DNA from: JADLFV01 sp964471555
Lineage (GTDB): Bacteria > Planctomycetota > Phycisphaerae > Phycisphaerales > Phycisphaeraceae
DNA length: 64,000 bases
Direction: 5' to 3'
NCBI GenBank assembly: GCA_964471555.1
Contig: CAYYGM010000003.1
Location: 35,156-99,155, forward strand
A program made the translations under genes and the position numbers. Below the pieces are notes generated by a model, which was not told where the DNA came from, did no database searches, and was given only the letters and a program-made list of their open reading frames with translations. Shown here piece by piece: positions 21,643 through 30,594 of this stretch (positions are counted from its first letter, which is position 1; each line of letters opens with the position of its first letter).

Positions 21643-22710
21643 ATGCTCAGCCCCGGGGACTTGGGGGTCTCGGTCCGCGGTGAGGTCGGGGGCGCCGCTG
21701 ATGCCGCGCTCGGGGAGCAGACCTCGGTGGGACAGCGGCTGGATCTGCGCCTGCTACTGGCGTGCAGCGCTTGGCTGATCTTCAACTCGCATCTTGAGCA
21801 TTACTATCCCCGGTCGTACTTCGCCGCCGATGGCCTGCTCGGCAATGCGATGTTCTTCGTGCTCTCGGGCTACGGCATCCAATCGTCGCTGCTGCGGCCG
21901 CAGTCGTTTCTGCATTTTGCGCGGCGGCGCGTGGTGCGGCTGTATCCCTCGGTGTGGATCGCCACGCTGGTGCTGGTCTGGCTCGTGGGGGCACACTGGC
22001 GCGGCTGGGGCTGGCTGGATTATCTGCGCCAGTTCATCTGGCCGACCCAGTACGGATACATCAAGGGCATCGTGCCGTTCTACCTGCTGCTGTATGTCAT
22101 CGGTTCGCAGCGGCGTTTGTGGCCGTATGTGGTCGTGGGGCTGGCGGCGGCGGCGTTGTACGTGGTGGCCGTCACCGTCGCGGTGCGCAGCGTGACGCCG
22201 GGGACACGGTTGTCCATGGGCTCGCAGTCCGGGCTGATCTACTGGGCGTACTTCTGGCTTGCCGTCTCGCTCGGCGCGGTGCTGGCCTTGCTGCGCACCC
22301 GCTCGGTCTTCCGCCGGCAGCGCGTCGGATTGCTGTTGCTGCTGCTGGCGGTCTATTTCGGGTTGAAGTTCGTGATGGTGGTCATGGGGCATCTTGCTTC
22401 AGCATTTTTCCTTCTGCATCTGCTGGTCCTGGCGATTTGCGGTTTGTCTGTGTTGACGCTGGCCCAGTCGTCGGTGGTCGAACGCCTCCTGCGCGTTCCA
22501 CTGCTGGGAGCGTTCATGGCTCTGTCGGCAATGCTTACGCTGGAGATTTACGTGACCCATCAACCGATGGTGCATTACCGATTGTTCCTGGCCCGGCCGT
22601 TCCCGCTGAACATCCTCTGCCTGGCGGCGGCAACCGTGGCGATCTCCTGGCTCATCCATCGGTTCAGTTCATGGATCGCACGGCGCGTGCTGAAGTCCGA
22701 TAGCCACTGA
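21643..22710 (+). CDS. membrane acyltransferase (acyltransferase-3 type)
   Basis: A 355-residue polytopic membrane protein with about ten hydrophobic segments. The early LIFNSHLEHYYPRSYF, FFVLSGYGIQSSLL and FARRRVVRLYPSVWIA segments match the acyltransferase-3/OafA family start, in which the His and the FFxxSG/RRxxRLxP motifs are conserved. These enzymes O-acetylate surface glycans or lipids. The ATG directly follows the rpoD stop codon, so it may be translated by coupling and co-transcribed with dnaG-rpoD, an unusual partner. The first 25 residues are Gly/Ala-rich and not family-like; a later start is possible. Confidence 0.75.
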   Translation: MLSPGDLGVSVRGEVGGAADAALGEQTSVGQRLDLRLLLACSAWLIFNSHLEHYYPRSYFAADGLLGNAMFFVLSGYGIQSSLLRPQSFLHFARRRVVRLYPSVWIATLVLVWLVGAHWRGWGWLDYLRQFIWPTQYGYIKGIVPFYLLLYVIGSQRRLWPYVVVGLAAAALYVVAVTVAVRSVTPGTRLSMGSQSGLIYWAYFWLAVSLGAVLALLRTRSVFRRQRVGLLLLLLAVYFGLKFVMVVMGHLASAFFLLHLLVLAICGLSVLTLAQSSVVERLLRVPLLGAFMALSAMLTLEIYVTHQPMVHYRLFLARPFPLNILCLAAATVAISWLIHRFSSWIARRVLKSDSH

Positions 22711-22821
22711 GTCCGTTGGCGCTCTTGCAGCCAGGCCGGCTGAGTCCGCTCGATGATCGATTACGCTTGTCCTGATCAGCGCCTATTACATTTCTAATCA
22801 TTTCATGCCGATCAATCTCTC

Positions 22822-23859
22822 ATGCGCAGATATGCCATGTCTGAGAGGTGGGGCTATCCGATTGTGGCGACAACGCTGCTGGGCGTGGTCCTGCTGGTAT
22901 ATGTTCGCGATCCGGTGGCGTACTCCTATCTGACCGGTGAGGATTATGTCGGAGAAAACGCCACAGCCATCGGCATGCTGTTGGCCGCGCTGATGTTCGC
23001 CATGGCAGCCTTGCTGCCGGGCATTCCGGGGGCAGGGGTGAGGGCGAAGCGGAGACGGATCATGCTGGCGCTGTTTGCGTTGGCTGGTTTCGTGGTCGGC
23101 ATGGAGGAGCTGAGCTGGGGCCAGCGTCTGCTGGGCTACTCGCCGCCGCGCGTATTCGAGCAGTTCAACATTCAACACGAGATGACGCTGCACAATTTCA
23201 TCGCCAACAACCTCGTGCACTGGGCGCTGGGGGCGGTGATGCTCACCTGGCTGATCATTTCCTTCGGCCCGGTGCGTTGGCGCATCTTCGCCCGGCGGTG
23301 GGGCTTGCCGTCTGCGGGGCCGCTCAGTTGGTTCTGGCTGATTCTGGGTACGTTGTTGATCTGCGTTGACCTGCACATGGTCAAGTGCACCGAGGTGGGT
23401 GAGCTGGCCGTCGCCATCTGCGCCATGCTGCTGGGGCTGGAAATACTGTCATCGCACCGGGCCCTGCACGGCTGGCTGCTGCGTCCGAGCCGTCGCACAC
23501 TCATCGCGGTCGGCCTGGCCGCGGTCTGCGTGTTCGGCTCCGATCTGCTGCTGAAGCGTTACACGCCCTGGCTCGGTTACCAGTTTGAACTCAACGCCTT
23601 GTACTACGAGCAGGTCAGCGGGCTCGACGATCAGGCTCTGGCGCTTTACGAATACATGGAGCAGCATCCGCGCCTGCTCGACGTGCACACCGTCTGCCAG
23701 CATGCCGATCTGCTGAACAAGCTCGGCCGACACTCTCAGGCCGAGGTGGTGATCCTGCGGGAATTGCAGCGCCTGCAGCAGAATCCGGATCTGCCGCTGG
23801 CCCAATCGCGCATCGATCACTTGCAGGAGATGCTGGATATCCGCAGCGCCTCGCGCTGA
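22822..23859 (+). CDS. conserved membrane protein, EELSWGQR family
   Basis: 345 residues with about seven hydrophobic segments in the first 240 (VATTLLGVVLLVYV, ATAIGMLLAALMFAMAALLPG, IMLALFALAGFVVGM and others), then a soluble helical tail (ALALYEYMEQHPRLLDVHTVCQHADLLNKLG) reminiscent of a TPR pair. A conserved block, EELSWGQRLLGYSPP followed by FEQFNIQHEMTLHNF, recurs in uncharacterised bacterial membrane proteins. Clustered Glu, Trp, Gln and His in it hint at an active or metal site, but no function is known. It is separated by 1 base from the converging hydrolase gene. Confidence 0.65.
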   Translation: MRRYAMSERWGYPIVATTLLGVVLLVYVRDPVAYSYLTGEDYVGENATAIGMLLAALMFAMAALLPGIPGAGVRAKRRRIMLALFALAGFVVGMEELSWGQRLLGYSPPRVFEQFNIQHEMTLHNFIANNLVHWALGAVMLTWLIISFGPVRWRIFARRWGLPSAGPLSWFWLILGTLLICVDLHMVKCTEVGELAVAICAMLLGLEILSSHRALHGWLLRPSRRTLIAVGLAAVCVFGSDLLLKRYTPWLGYQFELNALYYEQVSGLDDQALALYEYMEQHPRLLDVHTVCQHADLLNKLGRHSQAEVVILRELQRLQQNPDLPLAQSRIDHLQEMLDIRSASR

Positions 23860-23860
23860 T

Positions 23861-24583
23861 TCAGTCCTTCGACTGCCGGGCGGAACGTCGCTGGGCGAAC
23901 ATCCAGTCCCACATCTCGGGGTTGGCATACGTCTGCGTCCAACTGTCGTGATCGACGCCGGGATAAGTCGTCAGCCGCACCTGCCGGTTGCCCTGCGCTC
24001 GAAGCATCTGCACCAGGCGCAGCGATTCTTCCGGGGGCACGACGTGGTCGGCCTCGCCGTGGAACACCCACATGGGCATGTGCGTCAACTGATGCACCAC
24101 GAAACGTGAGCCGCCGCCGCAGATCGGCACCAGGGCTGCGAAGCGATTCGGTTGCGCCGCGCCCAGGGCGAAGGTGCCGTACCCGCCCATCGACAGTCCA
24201 GTGAGATATTCGCGGTCGCGGTCGATGTGGTACTGGCCTTCGATCTTATCCAGCAGGGCGATCAGGGCCGGCACTTGATCATCCCACCACGAATCGGTCG
24301 GGCACTGCGGGCTGACCACGATGGCGGGAAAGGCACGGCCTTCTTCAATCATCTTGGGTGGGCCGTGCTTTTTGACCAGGTTCAGGTCGTCGCCGCGTTC
24401 GCCCGCGCCGTGCAGAAACAGCACCAGCGGCAGCGGGTCGCCCTGCGGATCGTAATCCTCGGGCACGCTGATCAGGTAATCCAGCGCATAGGTGGTGGTG
24501 ACGGTCAGCTCGATGCGGCCGGTGTCCTGGCTCATGCTCAATCCGATCAGTAGTTGGGCGACGATCAGCAGTGTGTGGATCAT
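23861..24583 (-). CDS. alpha/beta hydrolase, predicted secreted peptidase/esterase
   Basis: A 240-residue protein of the prolyl-oligopeptidase/PHB-depolymerase-like branch. The leader MIHTLLIVAQLLIGLSMSQ is a likely signal peptide. The oxyanion segment LFLHGAGERGDD, nucleophile elbow GLSMGGYG (Ser), the acidic residue in HGEADHVVPPEES and the catalytic His in PGVDHDSW complete the triad. Similar proteins accompany glycoside hydrolases and remove acyl or feruloyl groups from plant polysaccharides; the substrate here is unknown. The gene starts just right of a 118-base inverted heptamer repeat, so its promoter must lie within or beyond the repeat. Confidence 0.8.
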   Translation of the reverse strand: MIHTLLIVAQLLIGLSMSQDTGRIELTVTTTYALDYLISVPEDYDPQGDPLPLVLFLHGAGERGDDLNLVKKHGPPKMIEEGRAFPAIVVSPQCPTDSWWDDQVPALIALLDKIEGQYHIDRDREYLTGLSMGGYGTFALGAAQPNRFAALVPICGGGSRFVVHQLTHMPMWVFHGEADHVVPPEESLRLVQMLRAQGNRQVRLTTYPGVDHDSWTQTYANPEMWDWMFAQRRSARQSKD

Positions 24584-24591
24584 CGCTTCAC

Positions 24592-24709
24592 TATAGCAAG
24601 CGTGTGAGAAGCCATGAGCGACTAGCCACGAGCCATCAGGGACAACGCCCCAGACTTAAACCTCGTGGCTCATGGCTCATGGCTAGTGGCTTCTCACACG
24701 CTTGCTATA
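24592..24709. repeat. long inverted repeat with heptamer arms
   Basis: Perfect 23-bp outer arms (24592-24614 and 24687-24709, beginning TATAGCAAGCGTG and ending its complement) enclose heptamers: GCCATGA-type units on the left (24611-24638) and TCATGGC-type units on the right (24663-24690). The right end contains the stop codon of the EndoI gene. The hairpin could terminate that transcript. Confidence 0.9.
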
Positions 24710-26534
24710 CCGATCGGGCCGCCTTTCGCGGCAGCATCAGCGTGCTCGTCGCTGCCAGCCACGCCAGGATCGATGTCGGCTCGGGCGCCGCCAGACTCAG
24801 GGTGGCCAGCGCCTCATCAAAGGCAAGGTCGGACCCGGTTCCCGCGCCCCAGTTGTCGCCGAGGATCTGTAGATCGCTGAGGTTGACTTCGTGATCGCCG
24901 TTGAAGTCGCCTTCAGCCAGGCTCACGCCGGACTGCATCCAGTGATCGCCGAGGATTTGCAGATCGCTCAGATTGACCTTGTCGTCACCGTCGGCGTCAC
25001 CGGGCTGGAGCACGCGGCCGAGCAGATGCAGCGTCAGCAGTTGCCCCGTGGTTTCGCCGGGCAGGTTCTGGTCGGAAAGCGACAGCAGAATATCCGTGGC
25101 GAACGAGCCGACTTGCAGTGGATCGAAGGTGGCTGTCAACAGCGAGCCGGTCCCGGCCGTGAGGTTGGTGAAGTAATCCTCTTGCAGGTTCAGGATGCCG
25201 GTGTCGCCGTTGGTGAAAATCTGATCGAGGTCCAGCCCCGCGGTCAGGGCCGGGTTGCCCGCCAGGTTGAAGATGGAAAAAGTCTGCTCGGTGGCGGCTC
25301 CCAGCGGCACGTTCCCGAAATCGATCTCCAGGTTGTTCAGATCGCTGCTACCGGAGAATGACGCATTCGAGTGTTCGAGCACGGTCAGTGAAAGATTGGC
25401 CACATCGTTGCCGTCGTTGGCGCCGCGGCCGGTTCCGCCCTGGGTGGTCACGTCCAGGTTGTCCACCACCACCTGTCCGCTGTAGTTGCCCGCCACGTTG
25501 GTGTTGACGTTCAGCCCCAGGTGCAGCGTGCGCGAGCCGGTCGAATCCATGGCAAAGGCGTTGTAGCGCCCGGTCACATCGCTGGTGGCGTCGCCGCTGG
25601 CGGTCACCTGGTAGTACGTGCCGTCGAGGCCCGCCTTGTTCAGCGTTACCGCCACGGCCCCGGGGGCTGCTGCGCCGCGGATGATGCTGCCCATGTTGAG
25701 GTTGACCGTGGAGCTTCCGTCGGCTGCGGCGCTGGAGCCGAGGTACAGCCGCGTGTCGTTCATCTGGTCAGCGAAGACCGACCAGGCATACTCGGGCCGA
25801 TCGATGTAGGCATTGCGGTTGTTGGTGTAGTAGGTGGGGTTGAGGGCGGCACTGTAGATCGCCTGGTTGCGATGGCGCTCGAATTCGTCGGGCGTGTCGA
25901 GGTAGTGCCAGTGCAGCAGGCTGCTCAGGTCGCCCATCTGGTAACCGCTGGGCAAACCTTCGACCAGGGTCAACCCGTTGCTCTCCCAGCGGGTGGCGGC
26001 ATAGAACATCGAGCGGGCCACGTCGCCGGCATCGGCGTCACCGGGATAGTAGTACCCGCCGCTGACCGCGCCGTAGCTGCCGGTGGTGTAATCCAGGCCA
26101 TAGGGGCTGTTGCTGCGCGAGCTGTTGATGCTCGGGTTGCACGGGCGCAGCATGAACGGATCAGCCAGCGAACCGGTGGTGTCGTTGGAAGCGGTGCCGG
26201 GTTGAAGCGACTGCGGCCAGAGATGTTCGCGATCCCAGGTGTCGCCGCTGTCCCAGGCACCGGCGACCGACGCCCGGTTATAGACCAGCAGGATGTTGCC
26301 GGCATGATTGGGGTCGGCATCGGTGATCGCCGCCATGTAACGGAAATCCCCGTAGCTGCGCAGGATGTGTCCGTTGCTCATGATCGACTTGAGCTGGCTC
26401 TTGAGTGTGGTCCCCGTGCCCGTGGCGCCGGCGTAGTAACCAGCCGGCGCATCATAAGGATCCGTGGCCGCGGCGCTCGCTGCCAACGCGGCCGACATAC
26501 AAACACAAGCGGCCCAGCGAATCATCGGCAGCAT
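24705..26534 (-). CDS. secreted EndoI-type nuclease with dockerin and PEP-CTERM
   Basis: 609 residues. Signal peptide (MLPMIRWAACVCMSAALAASAAA), then an endonuclease-I domain with WDREHLWPQS (about 102-111), PFMLRPCNPSINSSRSN and GDVARSMFYAATRWE. A Ser/Gly/Asp-rich beta region of choice-of-anchor type follows, then a dockerin-like pair of EF-hand repeats (GDADGDDKVNLSDLQILG and GDFNGDHEVNLSDLQILG). The C-terminal tail PEPTSILAWLAATSTLML plus basic PRKAARS is a PEP-CTERM exosortase signal. It should cut extracellular DNA while held at the surface. The stop codon is provided by the neighbouring inverted repeat. No exosortase or cohesin gene is in the window. Confidence 0.88.
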   Translation of the reverse strand: MLPMIRWAACVCMSAALAASAAATDPYDAPAGYYAGATGTGTTLKSQLKSIMSNGHILRSYGDFRYMAAITDADPNHAGNILLVYNRASVAGAWDSGDTWDREHLWPQSLQPGTASNDTTGSLADPFMLRPCNPSINSSRSNSPYGLDYTTGSYGAVSGGYYYPGDADAGDVARSMFYAATRWESNGLTLVEGLPSGYQMGDLSSLLHWHYLDTPDEFERHRNQAIYSAALNPTYYTNNRNAYIDRPEYAWSVFADQMNDTRLYLGSSAAADGSSTVNLNMGSIIRGAAAPGAVAVTLNKAGLDGTYYQVTASGDATSDVTGRYNAFAMDSTGSRTLHLGLNVNTNVAGNYSGQVVVDNLDVTTQGGTGRGANDGNDVANLSLTVLEHSNASFSGSSDLNNLEIDFGNVPLGAATEQTFSIFNLAGNPALTAGLDLDQIFTNGDTGILNLQEDYFTNLTAGTGSLLTATFDPLQVGSFATDILLSLSDQNLPGETTGQLLTLHLLGRVLQPGDADGDDKVNLSDLQILGDHWMQSGVSLAEGDFNGDHEVNLSDLQILGDNWGAGTGSDLAFDEALATLSLAAPEPTSILAWLAATSTLMLPRKAARSV

Positions 26535-26860
26535 CCTGCTTCTCCTGACTTGCTCCGTAGTCGGCGGAGCACCACTGACAACAAAAGATTGTTCGCCCCG
26601 TCACCGGTGCGCCCCCCCCACGTTCAAACCCACAAGATAACACCGACGCCGCAGCGTTGCTGGCTCCGGGAGCCCCAAACCGGTGGGCTTACCCGTTCAA
26701 ACAAAGCATAGGCGCCTGTCAGTGGTGCGGCTGGTAAGATGGGAAATTACAAGGGGAATTGCCGCCGTGCCAGTTGGTGCGAGCAAGTCGAAAAATGGCC
26801 CGGACGCTTCTTTCCCGATCACCGCGCCCGCAGGTAGCTTGGGAGTTTGTTAAATCGCGG
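26535..26860. other. intergenic region and leader of the EndoI gene
   Basis: No gene is seen. In the EndoI direction, bases about 26720-26600 can fold into GC-rich hairpins (GGCTCC/GGAGCC; ACGC/GCGT) inside a CCCAC/GTGGG outer stem, and TTTGAACG occurs twice. A structured leader is possible. It was compared with c-di-GMP riboswitch motifs and does not clearly match. The rest shows nothing recognisable. Confidence 0.35.
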
Positions 26861-27781
26861 TCAGGCTGCTTTGCGCTGCGGCAACTGGATGGGCTCCAGC
26901 ACGCCGCGCAGCAGCGATTCGCGGTAGCGTGAACTGGCCAGCCACCACGGATGACGCAGCAGCTTCTGCCACAGGAATTTGCGATGGTCGCTGCGTTGCA
27001 TCTCCGCGGCCGCGATGGTGTAGATCCGCCGCTTCTCGTCGCAGCACTGCCACAGGGCGAAGCGATGGCGCATCTCCAGGTTCTCGCCGTGCTTCAGCGC
27101 CGTGTCCACCTGCTCGACACCCATGGCCACCACCGAGCGGGCGCAACGGCTTTCGCCGTGCTCGCGCTGGGCAGCCAGGATCATCTCCAGCACCTGCGGC
27201 TGATAGCCCTTGTACAGCAGCCGGGCGTGGAAGTCGAAGTCGTAAGCGTAATGCAGCGTGGCGTCGAAGCCGCCGAAGCGATCGAACAGCCGCCGCTGAT
27301 AGAACGAAGCGGACAACGGCAGAACACCCTGCTCCTGCGACAGGAAAAGCTGCCAGTGCTCGGCATCAGGAGCCGAGGCGCTTTGTTGACCAAGGTGTTG
27401 ATCGTCCGCGTCGATGCGCAGCACATGCGACACGATCCACTCCGCCTTGCCTCGCCTGTTCATGGCGTCGGCTGCGGCGTCCAATGCGCCGGGGAGGTAA
27501 AGATCGTCCGCGTGCAGGATGCCGATGATGTCGCCGGTGGCTCGCGCAAGGCCGCAGTTGATCGCGTCGGCCGGGCCGTTGTCCATCTCGCTGTGCCAGT
27601 AGGTGATGGCGTCGTCGTAGCGGGCGATGATGTCCACGCTGTCGTCCTGCGAATCGCCGTCGATGACGATCAACTCCAGGTTCTTGTAGTCCTGGTCCAG
27701 CACCGAGCAGATGGCCCGCTCCAGATAACGGCATTGATTGAGGCTGGGAATGATCACGCTGATGCGAGGCGAACTGGACAT
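26861..27781 (-). CDS. glycosyltransferase family 2
   Basis: A 306-residue GT-A-fold transferase. The N-terminus (RISVIIPSLNQCRYLERAICSVLDQDYKNLELIVIDGDSQDDS) and the metal-binding LHADDLYLPG segment are canonical. After the catalytic domain come about 100 residues with conserved aromatic and basic residues (YAYDFDFHARLLYKGY). The Met at 27781 begins the domain; upstream codons lack family character. It lies 260 bases downstream of the other polysaccharide genes, separated by a heptamer repeat, so it may be a separate unit or the last gene of the operon. It is closely similar in layout to the GT domain of the next gene, which suggests an old duplication. Confidence 0.88.
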   Translation of the reverse strand: MSSSPRISVIIPSLNQCRYLERAICSVLDQDYKNLELIVIDGDSQDDSVDIIARYDDAITYWHSEMDNGPADAINCGLARATGDIIGILHADDLYLPGALDAAADAMNRRGKAEWIVSHVLRIDADDQHLGQQSASAPDAEHWQLFLSQEQGVLPLSASFYQRRLFDRFGGFDATLHYAYDFDFHARLLYKGYQPQVLEMILAAQREHGESRCARSVVAMGVEQVDTALKHGENLEMRHRFALWQCCDEKRRIYTIAAAEMQRSDHRKFLWQKLLRHPWWLASSRYRESLLRGVLEPIQLPQRKAA

Positions 27782-28007
27782 GTCAACGCTCCCTGTGGGT
27801 TCAGCCCGGCGGACATCTGGCGGGGGTGGCTTTAGCCGCCGTCGAACGGCAACCGAAGTCACTTCCGCGTATCTCGGGCATCGACCCACACAAGGCGCGA
27901 CTTAACCTCACAAACAGAAAAATCGTCACGATCGTTACAAATGGATCGGCGTATAGCGTCCCGCGTTTATGGATATGTTTTTATCGGGCGCAAACCTCGA
28001 ACTACAA

Positions 28008-28042
28008 CCCTACTGCCTACTGCCTATTCCCTACTCCCTGCC
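28008..28042. repeat. five CCCTACT-type heptamers
   Basis: Units CCCTACT, GCCTACT, GCCTATT, CCCTACT and CCCTGCC abut the stop codon of the GT-methyltransferase gene. The same sequence family forms the right arm at 62861-62889. No left arm is seen here. Confidence 0.9.
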
Positions 28043-29671
28043 TCACGCCGCCCTTCGCCCGATCAGGTTTACTTCCCAGCCGCCCAGCTTGTTGAGCACC
28101 GCCGGCCCGTCACCCCAGCCGCGCCGCCGCCCTGTCATCGGCAGCAGCAGGCAACCATCGACCGCCGCCGCGAAGCCGCTGTTGTAGGTCTGACAGCGCG
28201 TCAATCCGCTGCGCTCGGCTGCATGTTTCAACTCGCGCGGTGAGAACGGGCCCTCATAACCGTACGGCCACATCTGCCGCGCTTCCAGGTACAGCTTCCA
28301 CAGCCGGTACGGCAGACAGTGCCGGTTGGGCACGCTGATGAAAGCCGCGCCGCCTTCGCACAACACCCGTGCGTGCGCCTCGATGATGCGATCACGCATG
28401 GCGCCGCTGAAGTGTTCCGCCACGCCCAGCGACACCGACAGGTCAAACTCGCCGCGATGCTCGGCCGCAAACGCAAACAGATCCGCCTGCACGAACTGCG
28501 CATGCAGCCCCAGCGACTCGAATCGCCGCCGCGCCGCGCTCAACGCCGCCTCGGAGAAATCCACCAGCGTCACCTCGTGACCTTGCTGGGCCAGCAGCAC
28601 CGACAGGTCGCCCTCACCGCAGCCAAGTTCGACGCAGCGCAGCGTGCGGGCGCCGTACTGCTGCTTCAGGTAATGGCGCAACGTGCGCCAGCGCTGTCGG
28701 CCGCGCTCGCGCTGCAAGCGATCAGCCGCCATACGGACGTCGGGATGCTCGTACACATGGTCCCACGTCTGCGTCTGGGCGGTGTTGTCTTTCTTCTCCG
28801 CCGCGCCCGTCAGTGCCGCCTCCCGCACCTGCCTGCTGAGCAACCACCACGGCCGCCGCAGCAACTGCTTGCGCGCTTCGCCCCGCATCACCGCCAGTTG
28901 CCGCCGCCGGTAACCGATACCGCGGTACAGCCGCACGCGCTGCGACAGCGTCAGATGGCGGGCGTAGCGGCGCTCGGTTTCGATGTGATCGCGCAGTTGC
29001 TTGTGGCGCAGGGCGCACGTCTTGCTCTGGCCGTGCAGGCGATAAGTCGAGAGCACCTTGTCGATGATCTTGACGCGGTAACCTGCCGCCAGGTAGCGGC
29101 ACCACATCTCGTAGTCGAAGGTGTACTCCAGCTCCTCGTCGAAATACCCGTGTTTTTCCAGCATTTCCCGCTTCCAGAAAATGCTCGGCTGCGGCATGAC
29201 GAAAGCTTTCTCACGAAGCAGGGCATGGGCCAGCCCGTCGATCGGCGTGGCGATCATCGTGTCGCCGCCCCATTCGGCATCAACCACCTGTCTGCCCTCG
29301 GCATCGATGAACACGCAATGCCCCATCAGCCAGTTGTCTTGCGGATGCCCCCGGAAGTATTCGCCCACCGCACGCAACGCGCCGGGGGTGAACGTGTCAT
29401 CGCTGTTGAGGAAACAGACGATCTCGCCGTCGGCCCGCCGCAAACCCTTGTTCAGGGCGTCAACCTGTCCGCGGTCCGGCTCGATGATGGCAAAGTCCAG
29501 CCGATCCCGGTAGCGCTCGATGATGTCGATCGAGCCGTCGGTGGAGTTGCCGTCAACCACGCCGAACTGGAGATTGGGATAGTCCTGCTCCAGCACGCTG
29601 CGGATGGTCGCTTCCAGGAACGGAGCCTGGTTGTAACTGGGCGTGATGACGCTGATGCGTGGCCAGTTCAT
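28043..29671 (-). CDS. GT2 glycosyltransferase-methyltransferase fusion
   Basis: A 542-residue two-domain enzyme. Residues about 1-300 are a GT2 transferase (RISVITPSYNQAPFLEATIRSVLEQDYPN; FLNSDDTFTPGA). Residues about 330-542 are a class I SAM methyltransferase (LRCVELGCGEGDLSVLLAQQG, VTLVDFSEAAL, FDLSVSLGVAEHFSG). It presumably adds and then caps or modifies a sugar by methylation. The Met at 29671 overlaps the stop of the upstream gene by 4 bases (ATGA), fixing the start and showing translational coupling. A heptamer array touches the stop codon. Confidence 0.88.
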   Translation of the reverse strand: MNWPRISVITPSYNQAPFLEATIRSVLEQDYPNLQFGVVDGNSTDGSIDIIERYRDRLDFAIIEPDRGQVDALNKGLRRADGEIVCFLNSDDTFTPGALRAVGEYFRGHPQDNWLMGHCVFIDAEGRQVVDAEWGGDTMIATPIDGLAHALLREKAFVMPQPSIFWKREMLEKHGYFDEELEYTFDYEMWCRYLAAGYRVKIIDKVLSTYRLHGQSKTCALRHKQLRDHIETERRYARHLTLSQRVRLYRGIGYRRRQLAVMRGEARKQLLRRPWWLLSRQVREAALTGAAEKKDNTAQTQTWDHVYEHPDVRMAADRLQRERGRQRWRTLRHYLKQQYGARTLRCVELGCGEGDLSVLLAQQGHEVTLVDFSEAALSAARRRFESLGLHAQFVQADLFAFAAEHRGEFDLSVSLGVAEHFSGAMRDRIIEAHARVLCEGGAAFISVPNRHCLPYRLWKLYLEARQMWPYGYEGPFSPRELKHAAERSGLTRCQTYNSGFAAAVDGCLLLPMTGRRRGWGDGPAVLNKLGGWEVNLIGRRAA

Positions 29672-30594
29672 GCCGCTTTTCTCCATTCGTCCTGGAGGTG
29701 AATCTGTTTGAGAGTGGGGATGGCGTCTTTCGAGTCCTCCGCCGTGTGCCCCTTGTGCTGGTAGATCAGCACGAGCCAGCTCGACGCCAGCACGTACAGG
29801 AAATAGATGCCGCTGAGCAGCCAGCCGCGCAGTCCGATGCGCCAGCCGTCGTAGTGGCGCAGGCAACGATACAACTCGCGCAGTGGATAGATGGTGCCGT
29901 AAGCAAGGTTGAAGCGCTGGCCGTGGGCGACCTGGGCTGCCGCCTCGGTGTGGCAGTAGCGGGTCAGGTGTCGCTTGAGCAGGCGGCGATAGGAGTCGCA
30001 CCAGTAGTGGCGAACGTGGTTGTCATCGGCCCCGGAAGTGTCGTGCTCGATCGTGTGCTCGGTGTAGCCTTCTTTCAATTCGACGATGCGATTGCAGTAG
30101 GGCAGCAGGTTGCAGCGCCGGCGATTGACCAGCATGCGCTTGGTCGCCCGGCCGCCGCCCCAGATCGTGCCGTCCAGCCGCTTGCGCTTGAAGTAGTACC
30201 ACCACGGCAGACGAACCGCACCAACGCCCGGCTGACTGGCGCGATACTTCATCACCGTGCGGATCTGGTCAGCCAGCTTCTTGGGGATGTGCTCGTCCGG
30301 ATCGATCAGCAGAATCCAGTCGTGTTTGGCGAACTTCGCCGCCGCCACCCGCGCCGGCTCAGCGATCGGGTACAGCGGCGCTTCCAGCAGCAGATCGACG
30401 TAGATCATCGCCACCTGCCGCGAACCGTCGCTCGACTGCATATCGACGCCGATGACCTGATCGCACAACGCACGCACCGCGCGCAGGCAGCCGTCGAGCA
30501 GTTCCCGCTCGTTGCGGAAGATCACGACGGCGGTGATCGGCAGCTTGTCTGATTTTCCGGGATCGGGGGTCACGCGGCTCTCCCCATGTGGCAC
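29668..30594 (-). CDS. glycosyltransferase family 2
   Basis: 308 residues. ITAVVIFRNERELLDGCLRAVRALCDQVIGVDMQSSDGSR and the DxD-like IDPDEHIPKKL are GT2 hallmarks; the type resembles WaaE/beta-1,4-glucosyltransferases that extend lipopolysaccharide cores. A C-terminal hydrophobic stretch (GWLLSGIYFLYVLASSWLVLIYQ) may anchor it to the membrane. The start overlaps the end of the upstream FkbM gene by 25 bases and the end overlaps the next start by 4, so the genes form one operon. Confidence 0.87.
   Translation of the reverse strand: MPHGESRVTPDPGKSDKLPITAVVIFRNERELLDGCLRAVRALCDQVIGVDMQSSDGSRQVAMIYVDLLLEAPLYPIAEPARVAAAKFAKHDWILLIDPDEHIPKKLADQIRTVMKYRASQPGVGAVRLPWWYYFKRKRLDGTIWGGGRATKRMLVNRRRCNLLPYCNRIVELKEGYTEHTIEHDTSGADDNHVRHYWCDSYRRLLKRHLTRYCHTEAAAQVAHGQRFNLAYGTIYPLRELYRCLRHYDGWRIGLRGWLLSGIYFLYVLASSWLVLIYQHKGHTAEDSKDAIPTLKQIHLQDEWRKAA

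Noticed and set aside
26600..26720. c-di-GMP riboswitch upstream of the PEP-CTERM nuclease gene
   Set aside because: Hairpins are possible but the conserved GEMM tetraloop-receptor and GCAAA elements could not be found.
28319..29701. 460-codon open frame opposite the GT-methyltransferase gene
   Set aside because: Antisense shadow of a gene with clear GT2 and SAM motifs; its translation is His/Arg/Gln-rich without family features.
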